A stretch of 64,000 nucleotides of DNA from Synechococcus sp. C9 (GCF_022984075.1 NZ_JALAAD010000001.1:62001-126000), one strand, 5' to 3'; counted from the stretch's first letter, positions 9,301-18,100 are shown. The notes: generated from the sequence alone by a model not told the origin. Translations and numbers: made by a program.

Positions 9301-9413
9301 AAACTTGGGAATGTGACCTACTCGAAAATCGTTTAAATTTGCTACCAAATCCTGAATTATTTACAGTAAATTTCACACCCTTTATGCTCAAGACTTTTTT
9401 ACTCATTCCCTGA
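6360..9413 (+). CDS. Glycoside hydrolase family 38 alpha-mannosidase
   Basis: A 1017-residue GH38 enzyme. After an N-terminal beta-domain (about 1-195), the catalytic domain opens with GHSHIDIVWLW at 204-214, where H207 and D209 would bind zinc. The WLPDTFGYQGNLPQI motif supplies the nucleophile D319, and HDILPG near residue 521 is another conserved GH38 segment. The C-terminal half is the usual beta-sandwich region. No signal peptide or membrane segment is seen, so it should act in the cytosol on alpha-mannosides, perhaps oligosaccharide turnover. It overlaps cbiT by ATGA. Its DNA is visibly more AT-rich than cbiT and sipA, hinting at a different history. It converges on the DUF3370 gene with a 15-base overlap. 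Confidence 0.93.
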   Translation: MNGRDKIQALLTKISRLQYPERYELNTWQIAPEDQPGNLQDITIPTAWGGYDQTIWWYKKVTLPQTWTNQKIALRMDIPEGLVFINNRAYHGIDINHPEIILPTEIFPEFTIQIQAYSGRKQEPNLCQFSELVRVCPEAEKIYTWLEHLLTMSDEHTWVEKGLENLANCNPEKELNLSELSAQLCHNLRINSGPEPTPQIYLIGHSHIDIVWLWTLKETRRKLARTFTTALHLIQEFPDFSFMQGQVQLYVYLKQDYPELYQHIQTQVRLKKWHIEGAVWVEPDGNLINGESWVRQLVYGKRFFQQEFNTNCQILWLPDTFGYQGNLPQILQQAGVNYFFTTKLNWNDTGEFPLDSFWWEGIDGTQVLAHQPPVGLEGLLSIKDLDKMGRQYQQKSVAPVVLQTFGYGDGGGGVTRKHLQIYELTQPLNLPFPHHISHPIEFFQALEQYGEHLPIWRGELYLEKHRGTYTTHSRTKQLHRQAERELYITELLATLSWLRGEPYPRELLEDTWKLLLLQQFHDILPGTFIPDAYPQILRDFERIFEQLSLIREEVWKHLKIHPSQPNTWTVFNPIHAQENVYVILTLPESDLEPIVNQILLKIDGQAIPHQLLHESSPIPSLYSKGNQARNILCCLPRLEAFSFAEIKLEVTHQLAINHGELQVQLNKLENNSLKLVLDSQGNLTELWDKRLEKNLLSPEQTGGELKIFLDRPKQWEAWDIDANYATYPSPDIKLVSTQIIEQGILRCGIEFSYTVQNDIGLSCQISKSIYLYHDSPFVEFFIDVDLTNNQYAPFIMKILFPLALNCEQARFDIPFGLIQRSTSNPVQFEVPALSWADLSINDWGVSLLSRDKYGFNVTSNTLGLTLLRVAHYPHPIEPWHLTDTEITDVGIHQFCFRLYPHPGGINTAQTIHKAQEFLYPPLVFPGSLQQSIPQIIRFNAPNLVVGCVKKAMDCDGMIIRIYEAYGEAVRAEIQPQFRVRETWECDLLENRLNLLPNPELFTVNFTPFMLKTFLLIP

Positions 9414-10751
9414 ATTTGGCTCAGTTAAAATGGTCAACATTTGGGGGGGCGTGGCATCGGGGGGATAGAGTAAACTCACCTGCACGAGACGTTTCTGCCC
9501 CGGAGCGATATTCATGGTTACCAAAGGTTCCGCCTTTTGCCCTCGCTGTAAAACCAAGTGACTATCCCGTACTCTCGGCAGTCCCGTATCGTCAATGTAG
9601 CGCACTCGTACTGTACCCCGAAAAAAAATCTGGCGAGCCGGTGGTTGCCAAAACCGTAACCCGCCCTCATTGACATCCGTTTTTAGGGGGGATTCCAACC
9701 CCACCACGACCCGTTGGGTTGCTGACTGGCGATTCACCAGCGGCAAGGTTAAACTGTACTGTATAATGTAATTACCATGACTGCGGTAAGCAGTGTCGGG
9801 ATAGCGCACCAGCATGGGGGCGGTTTGGTCTTGTCCTGTGCCCATACGTCCCCGTACCAGCAAGCTGATCCCATAGGAAATTGCCCTGCCCGGTGCCGGA
9901 ATTGCCAGGGTATTTTGAGCAGGGTCGGTTAAATTTGCCTGCCAACGGGTGCCCAACGCTACCCCACTCACCCGCCCGTAGCGGAACTGTCCAGGGGGGA
10001 CATCGAGGGGAGTCGGAGCCAAATCCCGAGGACCAGCCAAATTGCCTTGCCGCAGTATATTTTGCCAACGTTGTAAGCTGGGGGGTGTCTCGGTACCATC
10101 CGGCTCAAGGGTGGCGAACAAGCCCAAGCTGGCGGCATAAACTGGTTGATCCGCATACAAACGCAGGACAACGGAGCGGGCATTGCGGGTCACTCCTACC
10201 TTTTGGGTGGGAATGGGTTGGTTCAGCAGTACCCGTTCGGTGCCGGGGGGAATGGTCAGGGAGGTCAGCCCCAAATCTTGCCGCCCACCCCGGAGCAGGA
10301 AATCCGTCAGACGACTACCGGGACCGCTATACACCCAGCCCAGGGGATTGGGCACCAGGTCGGGGAGGGTGATGAATCCGGCATCGGGACGGGTCAAAAA
10401 ACTAGCGGCTTGGCGTACCGTTACAGTGGCAGGGCGCTTGCCGGGATTGCCAACGATAAAACCTAAATAAAATGTGCGGTCATCTTTGGCACCGATGGAA
10501 TCAGCCAAATGGTGCAAAAAAACAGCAAATTCCCCATGAAACTGATAATTCAAATGCGCCTGGGGGTTTTGCATCCCTTGGGGTGGAAATGTGGATAATA
10601 AAATACCTTCAGTAAAGACCAATTCCGGGCTATTGCTATTAAATAAAGGCACTTGGTTTAATCGTCCAGGTAAGGGTCGCACTTCCTGGGGACGGAATAA
10701 TTCCTGTACCGTTGGGGCTTGGGCAATGATCGGCAAAAACAACGCAACCAC
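9399..10751 (-). CDS. DUF3370 family secreted-type protein
   Basis: A 450-residue protein resembling the cyanobacterial DUF3370 family, with a short hydrophobic N-terminus (MVALFLPIIAQA) that looks like a signal peptide, then LFRPQEVRPLPGRLNQVPLFNSNSPE. The middle contains SRLTDFLLRGG and the region FHGEFAVFLHHL; the fold appears all-beta. Function unknown; family members are predicted envelope or periplasmic proteins. The start is GTG at 10751: an in-frame TAG lies five codons upstream and no ATG is available between. The gene is separated from the cellulose-synthase gene by a MITE copy. Confidence 0.75.
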   Translation of the reverse strand: MVALFLPIIAQAPTVQELFRPQEVRPLPGRLNQVPLFNSNSPELVFTEGILLSTFPPQGMQNPQAHLNYQFHGEFAVFLHHLADSIGAKDDRTFYLGFIVGNPGKRPATVTVRQAASFLTRPDAGFITLPDLVPNPLGWVYSGPGSRLTDFLLRGGRQDLGLTSLTIPPGTERVLLNQPIPTQKVGVTRNARSVVLRLYADQPVYAASLGLFATLEPDGTETPPSLQRWQNILRQGNLAGPRDLAPTPLDVPPGQFRYGRVSGVALGTRWQANLTDPAQNTLAIPAPGRAISYGISLLVRGRMGTGQDQTAPMLVRYPDTAYRSHGNYIIQYSLTLPLVNRQSATQRVVVGLESPLKTDVNEGGLRFWQPPARQIFFRGTVRVRYIDDTGLPRVRDSHLVLQRGQKAEPLVTMNIAPGQKRLVQVSLLYPPDATPPQMLTILTEPNSGNE

Positions 10752-10859
10752 TCCAGGATGTCTCTATGAATTTAGAATATAACAATCTCAGACGATTTAT
10801 GTAAATAATGGATACAAGACCCCTCAGAACTAATGCGGGGCAGGGTTCTTTCAAGATTA

Positions 10860-10981
10860 TATAGCAAGCCTAAATGAGAATGGGATAGAGGTCGCAGGGG
10901 CACCGCCCCCGTACTTGGTTCTGGGGAATTTTTGTATGTCCACGGAACGCAAGTTAACGTTAATCAAGTAGGATTGCCATA
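10860..10981 (+). repeat. MITE-like repeat, family A (TATAGC ends)
   Basis: The element begins TATAGCAAGCCTAAATGAGA and ends TCAAGTAGGATTGCCATA, imperfect inverted termini, around the core GGTCGCAGGGGCACCGCCCC and TTGGTTCTGG. About 22 extra bases (around 10938-10959) sit in the right arm compared with other copies. It is non-coding and fills most of the gap between the DUF3370 and cellulose-synthase genes. Related copies lie at 23.7, 38.8, 41.8, 45.2, 45.3 and 63.2 kb. Confidence 0.8.
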
Positions 10982-10995
10982 GCCTATTTATGAAA

Positions 10996-13161
10996 TCAAA
11001 ACAATTTACCTCTGGCTGTCAAGGGATAAAAGCGAACTACGGATAACAACATAGCCCATAAGGTTTGAATTTCGGGAACTTTTACTTCCTGCCATTGATA
11101 CGGCTGGCAATATAAGTAGGGGATTAACCAGCGCATGGTTGCAATATCCCACTGGGTAAATTTTAGACCTATTTTAGCTCTGCCTTCATGGTCGTGATAA
11201 ATACGTGTGGGTTTAGCCATGAAGCTGAGACCGGCAATGGGGCTAGGCTGAATAAACTCCAATCTTCCAGAGGAGAAATAACGATAGGGAAAATGCTCTA
11301 CAAAAATTAAAGCTCCACCTTCAGAAATATTCATCGTCATGCCTAAAAATATTTCATCGTTGATGATTAACCGACAAGGCTCTTGCCGAGGGAAACGAAC
11401 ATGACCTCTTTGGGGAACATCAATAGCTGACATAATACAAATCATTAATAGTATTGAGTTATATGTAACCCAAACAATATTAATCGCTAAACTGTCTGGA
11501 TTAACATTGGTATCTCTAAAATTCATGATATGTCTAAGCAGACCCAGAACCGATAGAATGATTACGGCTAGAAGAGGACGGATCAAAATCCAGTTAATGC
11601 GTATTTTATTGGGATCAGTATTGCCTTTTGGGGTCACCTTGAACGGCTTATTATAGGGATTGATTAAAGTCGTAACAATAGTAATTGCTAAGGGCAGACA
11701 TATTAAGGTTTCATAGACATCTGACCAGAACACAGACCGGCGATTTTCAGTCAGCCAAGAAAAACACATCACCCCGCTAATCCAGTAGGGTAAATAAAAG
11801 AACAAAATTTCATTAATCGTAGCCCGTAGAGGGGCAATATCAAATAATAAGTAAGCTAAAGGGAAAAAGAGAAACATCACCCGGGGGATGGAGAGTAACC
11901 AATAGATAATGCCCAGGGAGTGGGAGATTCTTTGCCACCATTTTAGGTTGGGAATTGTAAAAAAATTCCACCGAGAAAATACCAACTGCAAAGTGCCCTG
12001 ACACCAGCGCAATCTCTGACTAACAAATGCCCCAATTGTTTCAGGAGCTAAACCTGCCGAAAGAGCTTCATTCAAGTACTTTACTTTGTACCCAAGTGCC
12101 TGCATTTTCAAACCCGTGAAATAATCCTCGGTAATGCTATCCGTAGGAATGCCACCAATTTCATCCAAAGCAGAGCGACGTACTACAAAGCAACTGCCAC
12201 AGCAAACCACAGAATCAAGAAAATCTCGACTGGGTTGGATATACCGAAAAAATAAGGTTTGTTCATTGTTGACAATTCCCTCTAAGCCGAGATTGACCGA
12301 AATGGGGTCTTCATTAAAAAAATTCTGGGGAGTTTGTAACAAGGCGGTCTTGGGGTCTTGGAAAAAGCCAACAGTGCGTTGTAAAAAATTCGTACAAGGC
12401 ACAAAATCCGCATCAAATACAGCGACTAGCTCACCATGAACACTCGGAAGTGCATGATTGATATTGCCAGCTTTGGCATGACGATTATCAGGGCGGTCAC
12501 GATACCCGCAACCTAAATCCTTAGCCAATTGCCGAACCTCTGGTCGCCTGGTATCATCAAGTAAATAAATTTTTTTATTCGGATAATCCATTGCCTGACA
12601 ACCAATCACGGTTCTTCTTAAAATTTCTACCCCTTCATTATAAGTGGGGATCAATACATCCACTGAAGGTAAATAACGACCTTCTAAAACGGCTTTGCTC
12701 CACTGATCGGCTTCCTGGGAGCGGTCAATTTGGAAAATGTTGTGTAGGTAAAAAAAGATGGAATTGAGCAGTGATAAACATTCACCAAAAAATAGAGTAA
12801 TGGAGAGGGATGTGGTCAGAGCATCATCCAGATTCAAGCTCCCAAAGAATCGCCAGAGTAAGTAACGTAAGCCCCAAAAAGCTGTTACCAAACTAACGAT
12901 GGCTCTACTGAGAGTATTGGGCTTAGGAAATAGCTCTTTTAATAAAAAAGTAAAAGATAGCCATACTAGAGCGGGCAGTAATAGTGATTCCAAAGCAGAG
13001 CTACTTGGACGAAAAATGATCATCCCTCCCTGCCAAATATCAAGCCATTTTGATAAAAGGATATTGAAGTCAAAACTGAAAAGTAATACGGCTACCAGAC
13101 TGATAAAACCGAGAAGTAGTAAATAACTATCCAACTTATCTAAATTAAAGATATTTTTCAT
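10996..13161 (-). CDS. Cellulose synthase-like GT2 with C-terminal PilZ domain
   Basis: A 721-residue processive glycosyltransferase. Membrane segments span about 12-135; the GT2 domain follows with DVLIPTYNE (168-176), DD (202-203), DAD (250-252), TED (344-346) and QRLRW (382-386), the D,D,D,QxxRW set of UDP-glucose cellulose synthases. Further membrane helices lie at about 410-580. A PilZ domain (about 583-690) has QRGHVRFPR and NISEGG, the c-di-GMP-binding pattern, so synthesis is probably switched on by c-di-GMP. The upstream hlyD gene ends five bases away on the same strand, forming a synthesis/export pair; in Thermosynechococcus a HlyD-like protein also serves cellulose export. No BcsB, BcsZ or BcsC homologue is adjacent. 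Confidence 0.92.
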   Translation of the reverse strand: MKNIFNLDKLDSYLLLLGFISLVAVLLFSFDFNILLSKWLDIWQGGMIIFRPSSSALESLLLPALVWLSFTFLLKELFPKPNTLSRAIVSLVTAFWGLRYLLWRFFGSLNLDDALTTSLSITLFFGECLSLLNSIFFYLHNIFQIDRSQEADQWSKAVLEGRYLPSVDVLIPTYNEGVEILRRTVIGCQAMDYPNKKIYLLDDTRRPEVRQLAKDLGCGYRDRPDNRHAKAGNINHALPSVHGELVAVFDADFVPCTNFLQRTVGFFQDPKTALLQTPQNFFNEDPISVNLGLEGIVNNEQTLFFRYIQPSRDFLDSVVCCGSCFVVRRSALDEIGGIPTDSITEDYFTGLKMQALGYKVKYLNEALSAGLAPETIGAFVSQRLRWCQGTLQLVFSRWNFFTIPNLKWWQRISHSLGIIYWLLSIPRVMFLFFPLAYLLFDIAPLRATINEILFFYLPYWISGVMCFSWLTENRRSVFWSDVYETLICLPLAITIVTTLINPYNKPFKVTPKGNTDPNKIRINWILIRPLLAVIILSVLGLLRHIMNFRDTNVNPDSLAINIVWVTYNSILLMICIMSAIDVPQRGHVRFPRQEPCRLIINDEIFLGMTMNISEGGALIFVEHFPYRYFSSGRLEFIQPSPIAGLSFMAKPTRIYHDHEGRAKIGLKFTQWDIATMRWLIPYLYCQPYQWQEVKVPEIQTLWAMLLSVVRFYPLTARGKLF

Positions 13162-13166
13162 GGTCG

Positions 13167-14417
13167 CTAAGGGAAAATCACCTCAACACTCTGCCCCACA
13201 CTACAAAACCTCCCTCCGGCAAGTGCCTCACCATGGTCATCTAAAGTGACTTGTACTTCTAGCTCATTTCTCACGAATTCGTCTGGCGGTACAGCCACAT
13301 CCGCACCTGCCGTAATCCTGCCGACCCCGCCCCGAATCGAGCGCACCCATCCCCGATAAATCCTATTGGAACCATCCAAAAGTCTTACTTCTGCGGGCTG
13401 TCCTAAGCGTAGTTTGCGATTCGCTCGTTCTGAAACCAAGGCAGTTGCCCAAACCTCATGACAATCGAGCAATTGCAAAATAGCCGTTCCCGTATTGACA
13501 GGCACGCCCAATTCTCCGGTACGAATATTTACAGACCAAACAACTGCCCTAACTGGGCTTTCCAATTTGGCTGACCGTTGCAAATTTAATTGCAGTTGAG
13601 CCTTGCGTAATTCTTGCTCCAAAGTCAGGACAGAAACTTCTAGTTGACGCTTTTCTTGGATTAAATCCGTAATTTCCTGTTGCAGGTCTAATAAGCGAAT
13701 CTGGGGAAAACTAAACGTGCGGGCGGAATCGAGTTGTAAACCCTGCTGTATTGCGGTGAGGGCACTTAGGCTTCGATCTACCTCAGCTTGGCGACTGGCG
13801 ACTAGGGCTGAGGCAGCTTTCATTTCGGCAAGGGCTTGATCGGCTCTCTGCTGGGAAACCGCCCCTTCTTCAGCCAGACGGGTAAATCTTTGGGCTTCTT
13901 TACGGGCTAGTTCTAAATTAGCCTGCGCTTGCTTTAGTTCACTACGGGCACGCTCTACATTGGCACGAAAAAAATCAATATCTAAGCTGATTTGACTCTG
14001 AGTTTTTTTAGTTAAAAAATCAGCAAGTCTTTGGCGGGCGTTCAGGCGCTCATTCACAGATTTCAGTTGATTTTGAGTGAGTCGTAATCTGCTGTTTAAG
14101 TTCTCCACATCAATGGCGATTTGGGGATTCCGTTCATTGGTAATTGAGCCAATTAAGAAACCCTTGGGTAGTACACTACCTACATTAATTCGCTCTAAAT
14201 GGAGGGTGCCAGTAATCGGTGCATAGATGGTAATCAGTTCAGCGTTGATATAACCGACACGACTAATGACTCTGGTTTGTCTCTGCCAGAATAAATAACC
14301 GGCAAATATCATCAGTCCTGCACCAAAGAGAATGCGAAACCAACGAAAAAATTTACGCCGTAGATTGTTTTCGACAGCAGTTTCTTGCGGTTTATTCTGA
14401 AACAGGGTTGGTGGCAT
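13167..14417 (-). CDS. HlyD-family membrane fusion protein
   Basis: A 416-residue periplasmic adaptor. One transmembrane helix lies at about 29-46 after a basic N-terminus, then a lipoyl-like half motif (YAPITGTLHLERINVGSVLPKG), a long alpha-helical coiled coil at about 100-290 rich in Gln, Ala, Arg and Glu, and a returning lipoyl/beta-barrel part (LESPVRAVVWSVN, LVSERANRKLRLGQPAEV). It should bridge an inner-membrane system to an outer-membrane channel. It sits five bases upstream of the cellulose-synthase gene in the same direction, so export of the glucan is the simplest role. No TolC-like gene is nearby. The 269 bases upstream hold no gene. Confidence 0.88.
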   Translation of the reverse strand: MPPTLFQNKPQETAVENNLRRKFFRWFRILFGAGLMIFAGYLFWQRQTRVISRVGYINAELITIYAPITGTLHLERINVGSVLPKGFLIGSITNERNPQIAIDVENLNSRLRLTQNQLKSVNERLNARQRLADFLTKKTQSQISLDIDFFRANVERARSELKQAQANLELARKEAQRFTRLAEEGAVSQQRADQALAEMKAASALVASRQAEVDRSLSALTAIQQGLQLDSARTFSFPQIRLLDLQQEITDLIQEKRQLEVSVLTLEQELRKAQLQLNLQRSAKLESPVRAVVWSVNIRTGELGVPVNTGTAILQLLDCHEVWATALVSERANRKLRLGQPAEVRLLDGSNRIYRGWVRSIRGGVGRITAGADVAVPPDEFVRNELEVQVTLDDHGEALAGGRFCSVGQSVEVIFP

Positions 14418-14686
14418 CTGATGTTAATAGTTTTGGAGAGGACACAATCGAAGCGATGAAAACAAAACTCTGGAACTGTGGCTCAGTACAGGACCAAAAA
14501 TAAGCGAACCGCTGATCAATTTGTTTATACTAGCCCATTTCGCTCAAGGTGACAACCCGTATAGGGATTACAGATGATTCATGTGATTCAAAGGGTTATT
14601 AACAACCAGAATAAAGTTATTATTCCCCTAACCAATAACTCCTTAAACATAAAGTTTTTCTCACAATTCATATAAAAATTTAATGA

Positions 14687-15079
14687 CTAACTTGAAGGAA
14701 GTATGGCAATTGCATCAATTTCGACCCGGGCATCTTTAGGCAAACGGGCGACCTGCACACAGGCTCTGGCGGGGGCATATCCATCAGAAAAATATTCCCC
14801 GTACACTTGATTCACGGCACTAAAATCCCCTAAATCTACTAAATAAATCGTGGTTTTTACCACCTGTTGCCAACCACAACCCGCCGCTTTCAAGACCGCC
14901 CCTAAATTTTCCATCACCTGTCGGGTTTGCAGGGTAATCTCATCCCCCACCATTTGCCCCTGGCTATTGAGGGGAATTTGCCCGGATAGAAATACGAATG
15001 TTCCCTGGGCTTGAATCGCTTGCCGATAGGGACCAATGGGAAGGGGGGCAGTAGGGGTTTGAATGGGTTGGGGGTTCAT
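14687..15079 (-). CDS. ridA: RidA family enamine/imine deaminase
   Basis: A 130-residue Rid/YjgF/YER057c protein. It has GPYRQAIQ, the [11 protein letters not shown] strand, and the C-terminal signature [22 protein letters not shown] with the active-site arginine. RidA proteins hydrolyse reactive 2-aminoacrylate-type enamines released by PLP enzymes; they work as cytosolic trimers. The ATG overlaps the upstream Nudix stop by four bases, so the two are coupled. Full length for the family. Confidence 0.93.
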   Translation of the reverse strand: MNPQPIQTPTAPLPIGPYRQAIQAQGTFVFLSGQIPLNSQGQMVGDEITLQTRQVMENLGAVLKAAGCGWQQVVKTTIYLVDLGDFSAVNQVYGEYFSDGYAPARACVQVARLPKDARVEIDAIAILPSS

Positions 15080-15507
15080 GGTTGGGGGGCAATACCGTAG
15101 TAACGAAATTGGTAATAATCGTGCAGGATTTGGCTGTGGTCAAAGCAGAGGGGATGGGGTAGTTCCCAGGGTAAAAAAATCCCCACGTTTTTGGCATCGT
15201 CTCCCGCTTGGGGCGCACCGGTGGCAGTGGCAATAAATACGGTGGCAATCGTGTGTTGGCGGGGGTCCCGTTGGGGGTCCGAATAGGTGTGAAATTGGCG
15301 AACCAACTGCACCGTTAAACCCGTTTCTTCCTGGGCTTCCCGCCGAGCCGCCTGCGCTAGGGTTTCCCCGTAGTCCACAAATCCGCCGGGGATGGCCCAA
15401 CCCAAGGGTTCGTAGTGTCGTTCCACCAAGACGAGGGGGCGGTGGGGACGGTCCAGCAATTCGATCAGGATGTCCACCGTGGGGGCGGGGTTGCGGGGCG
15501 GGGTCAC
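15076..15507 (-). CDS. Nudix hydrolase
   Basis: A 143-residue Nudix enzyme. The Nudix box occupies residues 41-64 ([24 protein letters not shown] begins there), with all catalytic glutamates of the REAQEE core. GW(A/S)[10 protein letters not shown] is typical of ADP-ribose or nucleoside-diphosphate-sugar pyrophosphatases, so hydrolysis of an NDP-linked compound is likely; substrate cannot be fixed. Overlaps ridA by four bases and follows the small acidic gene with a two-base gap, suggesting a three-gene unit. Confidence 0.88.
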   Translation of the reverse strand: MTPPRNPAPTVDILIELLDRPHRPLVLVERHYEPLGWAIPGGFVDYGETLAQAARREAQEETGLTVQLVRQFHTYSDPQRDPRQHTIATVFIATATGAPQAGDDAKNVGIFLPWELPHPLCFDHSQILHDYYQFRYYGIAPQP

Positions 15508-15509
15508 GC

Positions 15510-15716
15510 CTATTCCTCCTGCATATCCACATAAAGTTGGCGCAGTTGGTCGGTCAATTCTTGCCCCATCTGGTCAATAAATTCCCCGGCTTGGTTTTCG
15601 TCCATCCCATACCGTTCGCTCACATCCGGGTCGAGGAGATAGTCCCGCAGGCTTTCTAGCATAATTTCCGCCATTTCCTCCGCAAATTGATCCGCTGTGT
15701 TGGTATAGGGTGCCAT
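15510..15716 (-). CDS. Small acidic hypothetical protein
   Basis: A 68-residue, strongly acidic protein (many Glu and Asp, few Lys/Arg), predicted mostly helical: [20 protein letters not shown], then [21 protein letters not shown] do not recognise the family. Support for it being real comes from its tight packing upstream of the Nudix gene and a plausible ATG. It diverges from hisIE, the two starts being about 40 bases apart. Confidence 0.6.
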   Translation of the reverse strand: MAPYTNTADQFAEEMAEIMLESLRDYLLDPDVSERYGMDENQAGEFIDQMGQELTDQLRQLYVDMQEE

Positions 15717-15754
15717 ACAGTAGAAGGAGTAAACATCATCTTTTTATTGTTACC

Positions 15755-16396
15755 ATGCCCCAGCAGTTCCGCCTATCCTTGGATGTGATTAAGTTTAATG
15801 AACAGGGCTTGGTGCCAGCGATTATCCAGGACTACTTGGACGGGGTGGTGCTGATGTTTGCCTGGATGAACCGGGAATCTCTGCAAAAAACCCTGGAAAC
15901 CGGGCGCACTTGGTTCTACAGCCGTTCCCGCCAAGCCCTCTGGCCCAAGGGGGAAACCTCCGGTCACGTCCAATGGGTGCGGTGGTGGCGCTATGACTGT
16001 GACCACGATGCCCTGTTAATCGGTGTCGAACAGGTGGGGGATATTGCATGCCACAAGGGGGAACGCAGTTGTTTCCATCTGATTGACGAACCCCATGCGC
16101 CTGCCCATCTACCGCCGGGGGATATGGTTGCCCAACTGTACGAGGTGATTTGCCAGCGCCGGGATCAACCCCAGGAGGGTTCCTACACCAGCCATCTGTT
16201 CACGGGGGGGGACAACCGGATTTTGAAAAAATTGGGGGAAGAAACCGCCGAATTGATCATGGCGTGTAAAGACCGGGAACCAGAAGCGATTGCCAGTGAA
16301 TGTGCGGATGTGCTGTACCATACCCTGGTGGCTTTGGCGGCGTATCAGGTGCCCTGGCGGGCGGTTTTGCAGGAGTTGCAGCGGCGCCGTCGGTGA
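15755..16396 (+). CDS. hisIE: Bifunctional phosphoribosyl-AMP cyclohydrolase / phosphoribosyl-ATP pyrophosphatase
   Basis: A 213-residue fusion for steps two and three of histidine synthesis. The HisI half (about 1-110) has [28 protein letters not shown], and zinc/magnesium ligands in DCDHDALL and CHKGERSCF. The HisE half (about 115-213) has the [12 protein letters not shown] and [10 protein letters not shown] helices of the MazG-like fold. The ATG at 15755 is preferred over an in-frame start at 15710 that adds unrelated residues. Standalone here. Confidence 0.96.
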   Translation: MPQQFRLSLDVIKFNEQGLVPAIIQDYLDGVVLMFAWMNRESLQKTLETGRTWFYSRSRQALWPKGETSGHVQWVRWWRYDCDHDALLIGVEQVGDIACHKGERSCFHLIDEPHAPAHLPPGDMVAQLYEVICQRRDQPQEGSYTSHLFTGGDNRILKKLGEETAELIMACKDREPEAIASECADVLYHTLVALAAYQVPWRAVLQELQRRRR

Positions 16397-16438
16397 TACA
16401 GTAGGCAAGTAATTTCCCTTTTTTCTGAGGAGTGTCCC

Positions 16439-16816
16439 ATGTTGCGTCATCTGCTTCCCTTCCTGCCGGTTGTTTTCACGAGTACCGTGGCTGTTGCCCA
16501 ACCCCGTACCTTCAATGTGCCGGTGCAACGGGGCATCACGGTGAGCCTGACGAATAATACGGGTCAGCCGGTGAGCATCGAGGTGCCTGGGCGGATTGGT
16601 GCCCGTACGTTACCAAACCGTGCCGCCCTCACCCTGCTTCTTAAACCCAATGAGAGTGTGCTTTACACAACCACGGGGAATTTCCTGATCCGTGCCGCCG
16701 CCAGTTTCAATGCTCCCCGCAACACGTTGAATTTGGTTCTAACCGAAACCCGCTCGATTGGGCAGGACACCCGCAGTGTGTTCATTGACCCCAGGAACCA
16801 GATATTGATTTTCTAA
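16439..16816 (+). CDS. Hypothetical exported protein
   Basis: A 125-residue protein with a clear signal peptide (MLRHLLPFLPVVFTSTVAVA, cleavage probably near residue 20-21 before QPRTF). The mature part looks like a small beta-rich domain with many Thr, Asn and Val. A TGAGGAG ribosome site lies just before the ATG. Family not recognised. It follows hisIE by 42 bases on the same strand, but an own promoter is possible. Confidence 0.65.
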   Translation: MLRHLLPFLPVVFTSTVAVAQPRTFNVPVQRGITVSLTNNTGQPVSIEVPGRIGARTLPNRAALTLLLKPNESVLYTTTGNFLIRAAASFNAPRNTLNLVLTETRSIGQDTRSVFIDPRNQILIF

Positions 16817-16823
16817 ATTTGCT

Positions 16824-16920
16824 AATGGGCGCTTCTAAAAATAGGTCGCAGGGGTGTAGCCCCCGTCGGGTATGCCAGCGAGATAAACTTCAATGGGTGC
16901 CAATCAATAGAGGTACCCTT
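16824..16920 (+). repeat. MITE-like repeat, family C (TTAA-type ends)
   Basis: Begins AATGGGCGCTTCTAAAAATA, holds GGTCGCAGGGG and ATGCCAGCGAGATAAACTTC, and ends CAATAGAGGTACCCTTAA. The ends are imperfect inverted repeats. A close relative at 57.3 kb shares the internal CCAGCGAGATAA block. It separates the hypothetical exported protein from glcE. Confidence 0.75.
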
Positions 16921-16923
16921 AAT

Positions 16924-18066
16924 CTAATCCCACAACCAACGCCCGGGGTTGAACCGATGCTGGGGGTCTAATTGGTCTTTGACCCGGCGCATTAACGCCA
17001 AACTATTGCCCCGCACATCCCAACGGTTGGGAATCGCTGGACCGCACACCACACTCACAAAGCCTTCAGGGTAAACAAATTGCCGGATTTTGGTGACCAG
17101 GGCTTCCACATCGGCGGGTAGTGGTGTTAGGACAGCCCACCCCAACCCCACCCCACTGTGCATTTGTACCCAGGCGTGGGGGGCAATCTGCTGGAGATAA
17201 GTCACCAGGGCAACGGTACGGGTGGGCAATACGCCAATTTTTAGTAAAAGCTGGGGTTGCGTCCCCGGCAGGCTGAGATGACGGGTTAACTGTTCCCCCG
17301 TCGCCGGGTCAAGTTCCTGCACCGCCGCCCCGGTCAACACCTGGGGCAATCGTGCCACCTGTTCCGCCACCGCCACGGCTGTCCCCCGCAGTTCCAACCA
17401 CAAACCCATCTGCGCCGGATAGCCCAATTGCGCCACCAGAGGGGCGGAGAGCACATCCCAAGCCGTGGGTTGCAACGCCGAGTCCAACAGCCCCTGCCGC
17501 CATTGCTCCAAGTCCTCCCCCTGGATGAGAAAACTCCGGGTCACGGGGGGAAGGGGATACAGACGCAAGGTCGCCTGGGTAATACAGCCCAAGGTGCCCC
17601 AGGAGCCGGTCAGCAGTTTCATCAGGTCGTAACCCGCCACATTTTTCACCACCTGCCCCCCCGCTTTGGTCTGGGCACCGTCCGGGCGCACCCAGCGAAT
17701 CCCCAATACCCCATCCCGCACCCCGCCATACCGTTGCCGCCACGCCCCCGCATCCGCCGTCGCCATAATGCCCCCAACCGTCGCCTGGTCTGGGTACAGG
17801 GGTTGCACCGCCCAAAACTGCCCCTGCGCCGCCAACACGCTCCGTAAATCTACCCACTTCACCCCCACTTCCACCGTCACGACCAAATCCGCCACCTCGT
17901 AATTTAGAATACGATTTAATGCGGCTGTACTAATGGTTATCCCCACCGAATCTCGCTGATTACCCCAATGGGCTTTGCTGTTTTGCCCTGCCAAGTGTAC
18001 CGCCTGCGCCCCGGATTGCCGCAAAATTTCCCCCAGTTCCGCCCCGCTCGCCGGTCGCATCGTCAC
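16924..18066 (-). CDS. glcE: Glycolate dehydrogenase FAD-binding subunit
   Basis: A 380-residue FAD-linked oxidoreductase subunit of the GlcE type. The FAD-binding PCMH-like region runs about 1-175, with ATVGGIMATADAGAWRQRYGG, RWVRPDGAQTKAGGQVVKNVAGYDLMKL and GSWGTLGCITQATLRLYPLP. It ends QHRFNPGRWLWD, the family C-terminus. GlcDEF oxidises glycolate in photorespiration; GlcD and GlcF are not in the window. Start either GTG 18066 or ATG 18060, two codons apart. Its 5' end borders the DnaA-box cluster. Confidence 0.9.
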   Translation of the reverse strand: MTMRPASGAELGEILRQSGAQAVHLAGQNSKAHWGNQRDSVGITISTAALNRILNYEVADLVVTVEVGVKWVDLRSVLAAQGQFWAVQPLYPDQATVGGIMATADAGAWRQRYGGVRDGVLGIRWVRPDGAQTKAGGQVVKNVAGYDLMKLLTGSWGTLGCITQATLRLYPLPPVTRSFLIQGEDLEQWRQGLLDSALQPTAWDVLSAPLVAQLGYPAQMGLWLELRGTAVAVAEQVARLPQVLTGAAVQELDPATGEQLTRHLSLPGTQPQLLLKIGVLPTRTVALVTYLQQIAPHAWVQMHSGVGLGWAVLTPLPADVEALVTKIRQFVYPEGFVSVVCGPAIPNRWDVRGNSLALMRRVKDQLDPQHRFNPGRWLWD

Positions 18067-18100
18067 ACGAATTGTAATAATTTTTCACATTTTGCCCAGG

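Noticed and set aside
14418-14686. Riboswitch or small RNA in the gap between hlyD and ridA
   Set aside because: The stretch is AT-rich with no convincing stem, conserved riboswitch core or terminator; I see nothing supportable.
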